A stretch of 64,000 bases of DNA, from assembly GCF_003254055.1 (NCBI RefSeq), contig NZ_QKZT01000005.1, positions 186,001 through 250,000 of the forward strand, read 5' to 3'. Origin of the DNA: Algoriphagus chordae (GTDB taxonomy: Bacteria; Bacteroidota; Bacteroidia; Cytophagales; Cyclobacteriaceae). Under the pieces are notes generated by a model. The model saw nothing but the letters and a program-made list of their open reading frames with translations. It was not told the origin of the DNA and did not search any database. The translations under genes and the position numbers were made by a program. This document shows, in pieces, positions 15,367 through 24,869 of this stretch (positions are counted from its first letter, which is position 1; every line of letters begins with the position of its first letter).

Positions 15367-17781
15367 TTATATCTCAGGAAAGGTTTTGGGATCTACTTCA
15401 TTCATCATCGCATATACTTTTTCCACTACATCTTCTACGCTTGGCTTGGAAAAATAATCTCCATCAGATGAATAAGCTGGTCGGTGCGATTTTGCGGTGA
15501 TCGTCTGTGGCTCAGCATCCAAGTACTTAAAGACATCCTGACCTTCAATCACCTGCTGTAGCATAAATGCAGATCCAGCTCCTGGCACATCTTCATCAGC
15601 AAAAATTACGCGATTGGTTTTCTTGACAGAATCACCAATAATCCCATGAACGTCAAATGGCAGTAATGTTTGCACATCTAGCACTTCAATTTCAATACCT
15701 AGTTCGGCAAGTTCACTAGCAGCTTCCATCACTACTCGGCACATAGAGCCATAGGTCACTATAGTCAAATCTGCACCTTCACGAAGGAACTCAGGCTTAC
15801 CCAATGGCACTGTATATTCTCCTAGATTCTCAGGCATTTGCTCCTTCAATCTATAACCGTTTAAGCATTCTATAACGATAGCCGGCTCATCAGATTTCAA
15901 TAAGGAATTGTACATTCCCGCGGCTTGAGTCATATCTCTAGGCACACAAACAACCATACCACGTAAAGTGGATAAAATCATCCCCATAGGCGAACCTGAG
16001 TGCCACACTCCTTCTAGTCTATGACCTCTAGTTCGCACAATTAGCGGAGCTTTTTGGCCTCCTTTGGTGCGGTACTGAAGACAAGCCACATCATCAGCCA
16101 GCATCTGCAAACCATAAAGCAAATAATCCAAATACTGAATCTCTGCCAGTGGTCGCAATCCTCGCAAGGAAGTCCCTATCCCCTGTCCTATAATCGTGCA
16201 TTCTCTGATTCCTGTATCTGAAACTCTTAGCTCGCCATGCTTGGCTTGTAATCCAGCAAAGGCTTGATTCACATCTCCTATTTTACCTACATCTTCACCA
16301 AAAGTGAAGAAGCGAGGATCATTTTCTAGGGTGTAGTCAAAATAAGACTGGAGAATCTCTCTTCCGTCCACAAAAGGAGACTTATCATTGAACTTGGCAG
16401 GAATCTCCTCCACGTTCAACACATTCCATTCTGAATGGCTATACAAATGGCTATTGTATCTATTAAAATTCAAATCAGTCTGCTTCGCATACCAAGCCTT
16501 CAAGTCCGCCTTGGCAGCTGCTGAGTCTAACCTCAAGGTCAATAGTGCTTTTCGAACTGTCACGACCACATCCTTTCTTATTGGATTGATTGTCTTAGAC
16601 AATTCCTCTGCCAGCTGATTGATGATTACTTTACGTGTACTATGCTGTGCCGCAGCTCTAAGCAGAACTACAGCTTCACTTAATTCTTTTTTGATTTCGC
16701 TAGAAAATTGTGACCAAGCGGCTTCCTTTTCTTGCTTTACTTGAGCTTTGGCCTCAGCTTCTATCTTATCTAGAGTATCTGCGTTGGCAATTTCATTGCT
16801 CAGAATATACTCTCTGAATTTGGAAATACAATCCCAGTCCTTCTCCCACTGAAGTCGTTTTTTATCTTTGTATCGCTCATGAGAACCTGAAGTAGAATGC
16901 CCTTGAGGCTGAGTCATTTCTAGCACATGAATCAAAACTGGTACATGAGATACACGAGCTAACTCACCTGCTTCCACATAAGCATTGAGCAAAGCTTCAT
17001 AATCCCAGCCATTCACCCTGATGATTTCTATTCCTTTCTGCGAATCTGTCCGTTCAAATCCAGCTAAAGCCTCAGAAATACTCCCTTTTGTCGTATGAAA
17101 TTCATTAGGAACAGATATGCCATAACCGTCATCCCATACAGAAATCACCATAGGAACCTGCATTACGCCAGCGGCATTGATAGTCTCAAAAAACATCCCT
17201 TCAGAAGTAGATGCATTTCCAATTGTCCCCCAAGCGACTTCATTTCCATTTACTGAAAACTTCGTCATTTCCTTCAATCCCTTATTATCTCTATAGAGCT
17301 TGGAAGCATAAGCCAGCCCAAGAAGCTTTGGCATTTGAGCTGCTGTAGGGGAAATATCTGCTGCAGAATTATATTTTTTTGTGAGGTCTTTCCAGCTTCC
17401 ATCTTCATTAAGAGATCGTGTCGCGAAGTGACCATTCATAAGACGGCCAGCACTTGCCGGTTCCGCCTCCACATTAGTATATGCGTATAATTGAGAAAAA
17501 TATTGCTTTACCGTCAGCTCACCTATTGCCAACATAAATGTCTGATCACGGTAGTAGCCTGAGCGAAAATCCCCCAGTTGAAAAGCTCGCGCCATGGCGA
17601 TCTGCGCAATCTCCTTGCCATCTCCAAAAATCCCGAACTTCGCTTTCCCCATAAAAACCTCTTTTCTGCCTACCAGAGAAGCATGCCTACTGATCATAGC
17701 GACTCGAAAGTCTGCCAAGATTGCCTCTTTAGAAAGATTCGGAGAATTCAGGTTTTTCGGTACTGATTGAACTTCTGACAT
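15367..17781 (-). CDS. 2-oxoacid dehydrogenase E1, fused alpha and beta subunits
   Basis: 804 aa from the ATG at 17781; the open frame continues to a GTG at 17835, but the ATG is closer to family starts. The N-terminal half is E1-alpha-like (thiamine diphosphate region GNASTSEGMFFETINAAGV, about 205-225; TQPQGHSTSGSHERY loop). The C-terminal half (from about 475) is E1-beta (FFTFGEDVGKIGDVNQAFAGL, GFxPLAEIQY-like LRPLAEIQYLDYLLYGL). It decarboxylates pyruvate or a branched-chain 2-oxoacid and passes the acyl group to lipoyl-E2. No E2 or E3 gene is adjacent. Fused E1 proteins of this type are common in Bacteroidetes, often annotated as branched-chain, but the substrate is not decided by sequence. 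Confidence 0.88.
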   Translation of the reverse strand: MSEVQSVPKNLNSPNLSKEAILADFRVAMISRHASLVGRKEVFMGKAKFGIFGDGKEIAQIAMARAFQLGDFRSGYYRDQTFMLAIGELTVKQYFSQLYAYTNVEAEPASAGRLMNGHFATRSLNEDGSWKDLTKKYNSAADISPTAAQMPKLLGLAYASKLYRDNKGLKEMTKFSVNGNEVAWGTIGNASTSEGMFFETINAAGVMQVPMVISVWDDGYGISVPNEFHTTKGSISEALAGFERTDSQKGIEIIRVNGWDYEALLNAYVEAGELARVSHVPVLIHVLEMTQPQGHSTSGSHERYKDKKRLQWEKDWDCISKFREYILSNEIANADTLDKIEAEAKAQVKQEKEAAWSQFSSEIKKELSEAVVLLRAAAQHSTRKVIINQLAEELSKTINPIRKDVVVTVRKALLTLRLDSAAAKADLKAWYAKQTDLNFNRYNSHLYSHSEWNVLNVEEIPAKFNDKSPFVDGREILQSYFDYTLENDPRFFTFGEDVGKIGDVNQAFAGLQAKHGELRVSDTGIRECTIIGQGIGTSLRGLRPLAEIQYLDYLLYGLQMLADDVACLQYRTKGGQKAPLIVRTRGHRLEGVWHSGSPMGMILSTLRGMVVCVPRDMTQAAGMYNSLLKSDEPAIVIECLNGYRLKEQMPENLGEYTVPLGKPEFLREGADLTIVTYGSMCRVVMEAASELAELGIEIEVLDVQTLLPFDVHGIIGDSVKKTNRVIFADEDVPGAGSAFMLQQVIEGQDVFKYLDAEPQTITAKSHRPAYSSDGDYFSKPSVEDVVEKVYAMMNEVDPKTFPEI

Positions 17782-18134
17782 AAAGCTTAATTTACTAAAG
17801 TTATTTGGGTTTTCTCTTTTGATTTTTTGAATCACTCAAAAATAGCCAAATCCATTTTCTATGCAAATTTCGGCATTATAAATTTTCCGTCAAAAATTTT
17901 GAAAGACCTATAAATTACAAGACAAAACAAAATTAAATTTTGAGAACATGATAATATCCAATAATAGAAGTATCAAATCCGAAAACCCAGCACACTATAG
18001 ACCAAGCATTTAGCCAAAATACTATTTCAAAATTATCAATGCTTAAAATTCAAAATTTAAAATTTTCATAATTATTTGATAAAATAAAAGAATAATATTT
18101 TGAATTATCTCTATTTTCAAAAGCATACCAAATA

Positions 18135-18156
18135 CTATTCGCTTATGTACGAATAG
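18135..18156. promoter_or_regulatory. Inverted repeat ahead of ald
   Basis: CTATTCG (18135-18141), 8 nt, CGAATAG (18150-18156), with a further CGAATA half-site at 18185-18190. It sits just upstream of the -7 box, over the -33 region, as expected of a regulator site for alanine dehydrogenase. The regulator is unknown. Confidence 0.45.
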
Positions 18157-18172
18157 ATAGCAAACCGCATAT

Positions 18173-18180
18173 TATCTTTG
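18173..18180 (+). promoter_or_regulatory. -7 box of ald
   Basis: TATCTTTG matches TAnnTTTG exactly and lies 34 nt before the ald start codon. Confidence 0.55.
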
Positions 18181-18214
18181 CGAACGAATATATCTAAATC
18201 CAAATAAATAAGAC

Positions 18215-19333
18215 ATGATCATAGGCGTTCCAAAGGAAATCAAAAACAACGAAAACCGTGTAGCCCTTACCCCTGCCGGTGCACAAGAATTGGTAAAAAG
18301 AGGTCATAACGTGTACATTCAGCATACTGCGGGTGAAGGTTCAGGCTTCCCTGATGAGATGTACGTAGAAGCTGGTGCTTCTATCCTACCCACGATCGAA
18401 GCGACCTACGAAATCGCTGAGATGATTATGAAGGTGAAAGAGCCTATCGAGGCAGAATACAAATTGATCAAAGAAAATCAATTGATGTTCACTTATTTCC
18501 ACTTTGCTTCTTATGAGCCTTTGACTAAAGCAATGGTAGAAAGCAAGTCTGTATGTCTAGCATATGAGACTGTAGAAAAAGCTGATAAAAGTCTTCCTCT
18601 TTTGATCCCTATGTCTGAAGTAGCTGGTAGAATGGCTGTGCAAAAAGGCGCTAATTACTTGGAAAAACCACTTGGAGGAAGAGGTATTCTTCTTGGAGGC
18701 GTACCAGGTGTACTTCCTGCCAAAGTATTGATTCTAGGTGGCGGTATCGTTGGTACTCAGGCTGCATGGATGGCTGCAGGACTTGGAGCAGATGTAACGA
18801 TCATGGATCTCAATCTTCCACGTTTGCGCTACTTGGCGGATGTAATGCCTGCCAATGTAAATACAATGATGTCTAATGAATTCAACATTAGAAAACTGAT
18901 TCAGAATCACGATTTAATTATTGGTGCCGTGTTGATCCCTGGAGCAAAAGCTCCTAACCTGATCACTCGTGATATGCTAAAAGAAATGCTTCCGGGTACA
19001 GTACTAGTGGACGTAGCAGTAGATCAAGGTGGATGTATCGAAACATGTAAGCCAACTACTCACCAAGACCCTACTTTTGTAATTGATGATGTGGTTCACT
19101 ATTGCGTAGCCAATATGCCAGGAGCGGTACCTTACACTTCTACCTTGGCTCTGACCAATGCTACCCTTCCTTATGCTATTCAATTGGCAAACAAAGGCTG
19201 GAAAAAAGCAGCTCAGGATAACCCTGAACTGGCACTAGGCTTAAATATAATCAACGGTGATATTGTATATCAGGCAGTAGCAGAAGCTTTTGACATGGAT
19301 TATACTCCAGTTGTAAAATACCTTGCTGACTAA
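18215..19333 (+). CDS. ald: Alanine dehydrogenase
   Basis: 372 aa, the usual length. It catalyses NAD-dependent interconversion of L-alanine with pyruvate and ammonia in the cytosol. Catalytic and substrate residues fall at canonical positions: Arg15 (NENRVAL), Lys75, His96 (FHFAS) and Asp270 (DVAVDQGG). The Rossmann motif GGGIVGTQAA starts at 175. A monocistronic unit is likely: a promoter element lies 34 nt upstream and a strong terminator downstream. The inverted repeat over the promoter suggests a dedicated regulator. Confidence 0.96.
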   Translation: MIIGVPKEIKNNENRVALTPAGAQELVKRGHNVYIQHTAGEGSGFPDEMYVEAGASILPTIEATYEIAEMIMKVKEPIEAEYKLIKENQLMFTYFHFASYEPLTKAMVESKSVCLAYETVEKADKSLPLLIPMSEVAGRMAVQKGANYLEKPLGGRGILLGGVPGVLPAKVLILGGGIVGTQAAWMAAGLGADVTIMDLNLPRLRYLADVMPANVNTMMSNEFNIRKLIQNHDLIIGAVLIPGAKAPNLITRDMLKEMLPGTVLVDVAVDQGGCIETCKPTTHQDPTFVIDDVVHYCVANMPGAVPYTSTLALTNATLPYAIQLANKGWKKAAQDNPELALGLNIINGDIVYQAVAEAFDMDYTPVVKYLAD

Positions 19334-19357
19334 TCTCAGTAAGTTCTAATACATACA

Positions 19358-19390
19358 AATCCCTCTGGTGAAACTGGAGGGATTTTTTTT
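19358..19390 (+). terminator. Terminator of ald
   Basis: AATCCCTC (19358-19365) pairs with GAGGGATT (19377-19384), followed by a T-run. Confidence 0.88.
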
Positions 19391-19589
19391 GCGTCGTTTT
19401 TTAAGAGTTGGAATGCCTGTTCAAGTTAGGTTGCTTCTGCCAAAGCGGCAATTTTTCATTTGTAATCAGCGATGAATAAATTGGCAAGAATCATCCTTAC
19501 TACTTACTGAAAGAATGGTAACGAACTAAAAATCTTAGCACTTAAAATAAGCTCTGCGTTTACCTAGGTCTATTGGATTTCCATTGAAA

Positions 19590-20213
19590 TCAGTGCGACA
19601 TTGCAAACCATACTAAGCGAAGTCCAAAACCTATCATGGCCAAGCCTACTGCCTTGTTTAGCCAAAACATAAACTTAGGAGTAACAAACTGAGCTAGTTT
19701 CTTTGCGATATAGGCTTTTGTCAAATCTATGCAGAATACTGTAATTAGAATTCCTGAGTAATAAAGCCATACATCCAGAGATCTAAATGATTCCTTGAGA
19801 TGCACCAAGCTAGCTATTGAAATCCAAAAGAGTAACACAAATGGATTGATGCCATTGATAGAAAAACCCTTCAAAAAAGCACTTCGTTTCTTAGCTCTAC
19901 GCTCTCCTTCTACATTAGCTTCAGGTTTAGCGGTTTGCCTTTTCACCAGATAGCTTATCCCAAATCCGATCAAAATAGCCCCACCTACATATCCCAAAAC
20001 TGATTCAAAATAAGTAGCCTCGGCTAGGAATTTGATTCCGAAAAAAGTAAGCAGTACGTAGAGTGTATCAGAGGTCAAAATCCCCAAAGCAACCATCGCT
20101 GCATAGCGAAACCCGTTCTCCAGACTACTTTGGATTAAAGTAAAAAACACTGGGCCAATCATCGCCGAAAGCAATAGGCCCATACTTATACCTTCCAGTA
20201 AGGCTTGGCTCAC
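19590..20213 (-). CDS. LysE family translocator
   Basis: 207 aa, polytopic, with about six hydrophobic segments. The LysE/RhtB start (LLEGISMGLLLSAMIGPVFFTLIQ, residues 4-27) carries the conserved Gly-Pro of the family and is followed by GINPFVLLFW in the middle. Members export amino acids or small metabolites across the inner membrane. Its ATG overlaps the stop of the GH3 gene by 4 bp, so the two are translationally coupled. The substrate is unknown; export of an amide made or cleaved by the GH3-like enzyme is a speculative link. Confidence 0.88.
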   Translation of the reverse strand: MSQALLEGISMGLLLSAMIGPVFFTLIQSSLENGFRYAAMVALGILTSDTLYVLLTFFGIKFLAEATYFESVLGYVGGAILIGFGISYLVKRQTAKPEANVEGERRAKKRSAFLKGFSINGINPFVLLFWISIASLVHLKESFRSLDVWLYYSGILITVFCIDLTKAYIAKKLAQFVTPKFMFWLNKAVGLAMIGFGLRLVWFAMSH

Positions 20214-21760
20214 AGCTCTATGCCATTTTTGACCAGAAATTCCTGCCAGCTTGCCGCCTTATCTCCCTTGAGCACTCTTGGGAATTTATTCTGTCCCCCT
20301 TCTTTACCTTGCTCTCGCATCCAATCATAAAATAAAGAAGATGGTAAAAGTGTCACTTTCACTTCCTTCAAGGCATGGTTTCGCTCTACAGCATAATCAT
20401 CATTGGTCACCTTCAAATGTGCATCAATTGATTTTTTCAAAACAGATGGTGAGATGGTATCAGCCGAACCTATAAACCAGTGGTGAGCAAACAAAGTACC
20501 ATGAGGAACACCTAGCACGGTGAATTCACGGATATTCAGATCATGCTCCTCAGCTGTCAGCTCGATGGCTTTGTTCATATTGTCCACCGAAAGGTGCTCT
20601 CCACAAAGACTCAAAAAATGCTTAGTTCTACCGGTAATTATAATTTCTGATTCTTCCTTGGACACAAAGCGAATGACATCCCCTATCAAATACCTCCAGG
20701 CTCCTGCGCAGGTACTGATCAGCAACGCATAATCCTTTCCCTCTTCTATCTCATCTATTTTCAGCGTATTTGCATCTGCCCGAATATTTCCTTCTTCATC
20801 AAAATTATCATCAGTGAAAGGCACAAACTCATGGAAAATACCATTGTTTAATACCAGACGCATGGATTTACGATTGGGCAAAGCTTGAAATGCCAGAAAT
20901 CCCTCTGAAGCTAAATAAGTTTCCAAGTACAAAATCGGCTTGCCCAAGAGCTTCTCAAAGCCTTTCCTATAGGGCTCAAAGGAAACTCCTCCATGCACGA
21001 AAATCTGAAGGTTTGGCCAGATCTCATGGATATTAGACACCTGATATCTTTCAATGATTTTTTCTATCAAAATCTGAAGCCAAGCAGGAACTCCAACGAT
21101 AATCCCAATATCCCAAGCCTGAGCATTCTCCACGATCTGATCTAGTTTATCTCCCCAGTTTTTACTTCGAGAAATCTTTTTGCCTGGCTTATAAAAGCGC
21201 TGAAACCAAATAGGTAAACGACCTGTAGTAATACCACTCAGATCTCCAGAGAAATAGGTGCCATTAAAATCCAAATCGGTACTACCGCCTAGCATCAAAA
21301 TCCCTTTGGTCAAAAGCGAGGCAGGCAAGTCATATTTGGATAGCGAAAGAATCTGACGCACACCAGTTTTACGAATGGCTTTCACCATATCATTAGTAAT
21401 AGGAATGAACTTGGAAGTAGCGCCTGAAGTCCCACTGCTCAGCGCAAAATATCTGACCGGACCCGGCCAGGTGACATTAGGTATTCCTTTTAGTAGTTTG
21501 AACCACCATTCTGCATGAATGCTGTCGTAATCGTATATCGGAACCTGATTTTTGTATCGATCATAAAACTCATCTTCTCCCCGCCGAAAACCTTTGAGAA
21601 TAGCAGGGAAATCATACTTTTTACCAATCTCTGTTCCAGATGCTTGAATCAACAATTTCTTCAATTCCTGACGTTGGAGTTCCAATGGATGAGAGTACTC
21701 TTGTTCCAGACTCTCTCTCAGGCGAATGCCTTTTTTTAGCAAAGTACTAATGATCGCCAT
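20210..21760 (-). CDS. GH3 family (auxin-responsive promoter type) acyl-adenylating protein
   Basis: 516 aa, typical bacterial GH3 length. Recognised features are the ALSSGTSGATSKFIPIT phosphate-binding motif (about residues 107-123), the middle YLETYLASEGF region, and the AWRYLIGDVIRF segment leading to GRTKHFLSLCGEHL. Plant GH3 enzymes adenylate carboxylic acids and form amino-acid amides; the bacterial substrates are not known. It is the first gene of a two-gene unit with a LysE exporter, divergent from yggS. Confidence 0.87.
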   Translation of the reverse strand: MAIISTLLKKGIRLRESLEQEYSHPLELQRQELKKLLIQASGTEIGKKYDFPAILKGFRRGEDEFYDRYKNQVPIYDYDSIHAEWWFKLLKGIPNVTWPGPVRYFALSSGTSGATSKFIPITNDMVKAIRKTGVRQILSLSKYDLPASLLTKGILMLGGSTDLDFNGTYFSGDLSGITTGRLPIWFQRFYKPGKKISRSKNWGDKLDQIVENAQAWDIGIIVGVPAWLQILIEKIIERYQVSNIHEIWPNLQIFVHGGVSFEPYRKGFEKLLGKPILYLETYLASEGFLAFQALPNRKSMRLVLNNGIFHEFVPFTDDNFDEEGNIRADANTLKIDEIEEGKDYALLISTCAGAWRYLIGDVIRFVSKEESEIIITGRTKHFLSLCGEHLSVDNMNKAIELTAEEHDLNIREFTVLGVPHGTLFAHHWFIGSADTISPSVLKKSIDAHLKVTNDDYAVERNHALKEVKVTLLPSSLFYDWMREQGKEGGQNKFPRVLKGDKAASWQEFLVKNGIEL

Positions 21761-21767
21761 ATCTTTG
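21760..21767 (+). promoter_or_regulatory. -7 box of yggS
   Basis: TATCTTTG, an exact TAnnTTTG match, lies 40 nt before the ATG at 21808 and just overlaps the first codon of the divergent GH3 gene. Confidence 0.5.
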
Positions 21768-21807
21768 TTTTAGGCATTTTGGAAAAAGTAAAGCATAAAA
21801 ATAGAAA

Positions 21808-22476
21808 ATGGACATCAAAGCCAACCTTCAAGAAGTAAAAAAAACATTCTTAAATCAAGATTGCCAACTGGTAGCAGTAAGCAAAACCAAACCACTCGAG
21901 GATCTAAAAGTGGCTTACGCGGCAGGAATTCGTGATTTTGGAGAGAACAAAGTACAGGAACTTCAGGCTAAACAACCCGAAATGCCCAGTGATGTCAACT
22001 GGCACATGATCGGTCACTTACAAAGCAATAAGGTCAAATACATCGCTCCCTTCGTCTATCTGATCCATGGAGTGGATTCTTTCAAGCTTCTCAGAGAAAT
22101 CAATAAACAAGGAAAAAAGCTTGATAGAAAGATTAATGTGCTGCTGCAAATGCACATAGCTGAAGAAGAAACCAAGTTCGGTTTTGACCAAAATGAATTG
22201 AATGAGATGCTGAACAATACTGACTTTAAGAGCCTAACACATGTAAAGATCAAAGGGCTAATGGGCATGGCTACTTTTACCGAAAATATAGATCAGGTAA
22301 GAAAAGAATTCAAAAGCCTCAAAACACTTTTCGATGAACTGAAAGCTCAAGCGCTTCCAGAATTCATCCAATTAACAGATATCTCTATGGGAATGAGTGG
22401 TGATTACCTGATCGCTCAGGAAGAAGGAAGTACGATGGTGAGGATTGGCTCGGCTATTTTTGGAGGGAGGAGTTGA
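21808..22476 (+). CDS. YggS family PLP homeostasis protein (PLPBP)
   Basis: 222 aa, a single-domain TIM-barrel protein. The PLP-binding lysine is Lys26 in LVAVSKTKP. DFGENKVQELQAK, WHMIGHLQSNK and MGMSGDYLIAQEEGSTMVRIGSAIFG are all highly typical. It buffers pyridoxal phosphate and influences amino and keto acid pools; no catalysis is established. It is monocistronic, with its own promoter element. Confidence 0.94.
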   Translation: MDIKANLQEVKKTFLNQDCQLVAVSKTKPLEDLKVAYAAGIRDFGENKVQELQAKQPEMPSDVNWHMIGHLQSNKVKYIAPFVYLIHGVDSFKLLREINKQGKKLDRKINVLLQMHIAEEETKFGFDQNELNEMLNNTDFKSLTHVKIKGLMGMATFTENIDQVRKEFKSLKTLFDELKAQALPEFIQLTDISMGMSGDYLIAQEEGSTMVRIGSAIFGGRS

Positions 22477-22483
22477 TAATGGG

Positions 22484-22530
22484 TGTTGGTTATTCGTTAT
22501 TCGTTGTTGGTTGTTGGTTATTGGTTATTT
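22484..22530. repeat. GTTGGTTATT-type short tandem repeat
   Basis: Degenerate reiterations of GTTGGTTATT and CGTTATT directly after yggS. The same motif recurs at 59179-59204, beside the large repeat array. It is non-coding. Confidence 0.6.
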
Positions 22531-22614
22531 AGGAATCTAAATATTTGGGTTTTAGGTATAGCTGTATAGCTAATGAGCTGAGTTGATTGAGCAATTATCA
22601 CCCAAAAAAGGGCA

Positions 22615-22642
22615 TAAAAAAATCCGGAACTAGGTCCGGATT
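22615..22642 (-). terminator. Terminator of NtrC-type regulator
   Basis: Read on the minus strand, AATCCGGA and TCCGGATT form the stem, followed by a T-run. It lies 19 nt after the regulator's stop at 22661. Confidence 0.8.
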
Positions 22643-22660
22643 AAGGTAAGTGCAACTTTT

Positions 22661-24073
22661 CTACAAATCGTACTGCTTCATTTTATTGAAGAGTGTTTTG
22701 CGATCTATGCCTAATTGTTTGGCAGCTTGAGTTCTATTGTATTTGACTTCTTCAAGGACTTTTTTCAATACCTCAGCTTCAGCTTCAGCAGCAGCATTTT
22801 TTAGATTCAAAGGCATTTTACTTGCTCTATTTTCTGACTTGTCAGAGTCTGAATCCGTGAAATTAAATTTCTGTGAATAAACGATTTCTGGTGGAAGTGC
22901 CGAAACTGACATCTTGCCTCCATCGGTCAGAAGTGTTGCTCTACGGATTACATTGAGCATCTCTCGCAAGTTACCTGGCCATGGATATTCTTTTAGTACA
23001 TCCATCACCTGCTCCTCAAAGCCAAATACTTTCTTATTCAATTCGGCATTGGAAAGCTCCAAGAAATGGTAAGCAAATGCTTCAATATCCGCCTTTCTAT
23101 TCCTTAAAGGCGGAACAGTGATACTAAATTCATTGAATCTAAAATACAGATCTTCTCTAAACTTCCCTTCAGAGACAGCCTTTCTCAAGTCTTCATTGGA
23201 AGCTACCAGAATTCTCACATCAATGGATTTATCCTTAGTTCCTCCGATTCTTCTTAGCTTTCGCTCCTGAACCAATCTGAGTAGTCCAACCTGAGTTTCG
23301 TAAGATAGATTAGAGATTTCATCTAAAAAGATTGTACCTCCATCAGCCAATTCAAATTGCCCAGGCTTCTCTGTCAGAGCTCCGGTAAAAGATCCTTTTT
23401 CATGCCCCCAAAGCTCACTTCCTGCTAGCTCTTTAGTCAATGCGCCACAATCCACCGCGATAAATGGTTTTCCTGCACGCTCACTTTGATCATGTATAGT
23501 TCGAGCTATATTTTCCTTACCTGCTCCACTTTCTCCGTAGATCACGACGCTTAGGCTAGTCGGTGCTACTAAGGCTACTTCCTTGTACAATTTTTTTGAC
23601 TCTGCTCCTGTACCTTTTAGGTACTTGGAGTCAGCCTTTTGGCTTTCGGTATCAGTTTCTTTTTTGAGTTGAGTAGCCTTTGTGAAAGTTTGAGATTTGG
23701 ATTTGCTGGCTTTGGATGCGGCTAATGCCCTTTCTATCAGGTTGATTATTTCATCTGGAATCAGTGGTTTGGTCACATAGTCAAATGCGCCATTTTTTAT
23801 CACTTCCACTGCAATTTTCACATCGGCATAACCTGTAATTATCGCCACTTGCGTACCAGGAGACATCTCTCTTACCTTCATCAGCACATCTCTACCTTCC
23901 ATATCCCGCAACTTGAAGTCACAGAAAATAAGGTCGAAAAATGTTTTTTTGACCATATCCAGGCCGTTTTTTCCTGAAATTGTAGTTTCTACATCGTAGC
24001 CCTTCTTAGTGAGAAATCGCTCCAGAAGTTGACAGATATCTATATTATCATCAATTACGAGAATCTTAGCCAT
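22661..24073 (-). CDS. Sigma-54-dependent response regulator (NtrC/AtoC family)
   Basis: 470 aa with the full three-part layout. Receiver 1-118 with Asp52 (IFCDFKL); AAA+ about 155-385 with Walker A GESGAGKE, sigma-54 loop GSFTGA (Ala to Ser at position 2) and Walker B TIFLDEIS; and a Fis-type HTH at the C-terminus (NRTQAAKQLGIDRKTLFNKM). It activates sigma-54 promoters when phosphorylated. The gene follows the single-domain receiver gene with 3 nt between, in an operon-like unit. No cognate kinase is directly adjacent; kinases at 25453 and 27443 are candidates. Targets are unknown. Confidence 0.92.
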   Translation of the reverse strand: MAKILVIDDNIDICQLLERFLTKKGYDVETTISGKNGLDMVKKTFFDLIFCDFKLRDMEGRDVLMKVREMSPGTQVAIITGYADVKIAVEVIKNGAFDYVTKPLIPDEIINLIERALAASKASKSKSQTFTKATQLKKETDTESQKADSKYLKGTGAESKKLYKEVALVAPTSLSVVIYGESGAGKENIARTIHDQSERAGKPFIAVDCGALTKELAGSELWGHEKGSFTGALTEKPGQFELADGGTIFLDEISNLSYETQVGLLRLVQERKLRRIGGTKDKSIDVRILVASNEDLRKAVSEGKFREDLYFRFNEFSITVPPLRNRKADIEAFAYHFLELSNAELNKKVFGFEEQVMDVLKEYPWPGNLREMLNVIRRATLLTDGGKMSVSALPPEIVYSQKFNFTDSDSDKSENRASKMPLNLKNAAAEAEAEVLKKVLEEVKYNRTQAAKQLGIDRKTLFNKMKQYDL

Positions 24074-24076
24074 GAT

Positions 24077-24457
24077 TTACTTGGTGTTGTTTGAGTTTAA
24101 TAATTGACTCTGGACTACCTGATCCAGTCGCGCAATATTGAATGGTTTACTAAGGAAGTCTAAAGCTCCATTTTGGATTGCTTCCATTTTCACTTCATTA
24201 TGATCAAAGGCACTCATCATGATCACTTTGGACTTCAGCTTTCCTGAATTGATATACTTGAGTTCGTTCAAGCCATTACCATCAGGAAGGTTTACATCCA
24301 AAAAGACTAATTCAGGTTGGGATTCATTGAACATTTTTCTACCCTCTTTCAGTGTGCCTGCTGCCAATACTGAGAAACCAATTCTTCCTAGGAACCTAGA
24401 TAAAAGTGCTCTGATTTCAGGTTCATCATCTATTACAAGGATTCGATTATTCTTCAT
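24077..24457 (-). CDS. Single-domain response regulator
   Basis: 126 aa from the ATG at 24457; the frame remains open to a TTG at 24517, but the ATG sits right before the receiver strand (NNRILVIDDEPE). Acid pocket Asp10/Asp11/Glu12, acceptor Asp54 (VFLDVNLPDG), a conserved Ser (MSAFDH) and Lys in FLSKPF. There is no output domain, so it probably relays phosphate or binds a partner. It is 3 nt upstream of the NtrC-type gene, suggesting a shared pathway. Confidence 0.88.
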   Translation of the reverse strand: MKNNRILVIDDEPEIRALLSRFLGRIGFSVLAAGTLKEGRKMFNESQPELVFLDVNLPDGNGLNELKYINSGKLKSKVIMMSAFDHNEVKMEAIQNGALDFLSKPFNIARLDQVVQSQLLNSNNTK

Positions 24458-24536
24458 CACATGGTTATCTACTCTGGTCAAGACAGGGATACATTTTTCA
24501 TAAGTTGGGTTATTCAAATATCTGAGGTTATGTAAG

Positions 24537-24565
24537 AAAAGGTGCAGCTAAAGGCCACACCTTTT
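24537..24565 (-). terminator. Hairpin between YtxH and receiver genes
   Basis: AAAAGGTG (24537-24544) pairs with CACCTTTT (24558-24565), 20 nt after the YtxH stop. It has only a weak T-run on the minus strand and may act as a terminator or attenuator. Confidence 0.55.
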
Positions 24566-24584
24566 CAAAATTCTAAACCTATTT

Positions 24585-24836
24585 CTATTTCACTTTATCT
24601 ACTTTTTCTTTGGCAGACTGGAGTGCTGTTTTAGTAGCTTCCAGGCCTTCTGATTTCACTTCCAATAGCTTGGTCTTCAAGTCGCCAATGATAGTTTGGA
24701 AATCTCCCAATAAGTTATTCAACTTTTCTTTTTGAGGTCCAAAATCATCCTTGTTCTTATAAAGATATGCTCCTACCATTGCGCCTGTTACTAGTCCGCT
24801 GAGCCAAAGGGTTTTGTTTATTGCTGATTTATTCAT
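24585..24836 (-). CDS. YtxH-domain protein
   Basis: 83 aa. One N-terminal membrane segment (TLWLSGLVTGAMVGAYLY, about 8-25) is followed by a Lys/Glu-rich amphipathic helix that would form a coiled coil. This is the typical YtxH/gas-vesicle-like small stress protein. The family is induced by general stress in Bacillus; its molecular role is unknown. It lies downstream of CsbD and lmo0937-type genes on the same strand, forming a stress-type trio. Confidence 0.82.
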   Translation of the reverse strand: MNKSAINKTLWLSGLVTGAMVGAYLYKNKDDFGPQKEKLNNLLGDFQTIIGDLKTKLLEVKSEGLEATKTALQSAKEKVDKVK

Positions 24837-24869
24837 TGTGTTTGTAGTTGTAACTGTTAGAGTTGAGTT

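Larger units (their letters stand above)
17782..18214. other. 433-nt AT-rich divergent intergenic region
   Basis: It separates the divergent E1 and alanine dehydrogenase genes. Most of it is low-complexity AT-rich sequence with short A/T inverted stretches. The last 80 nt hold an inverted repeat and a -7 box, given separately. No small gene was recognised. Confidence 0.5.
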
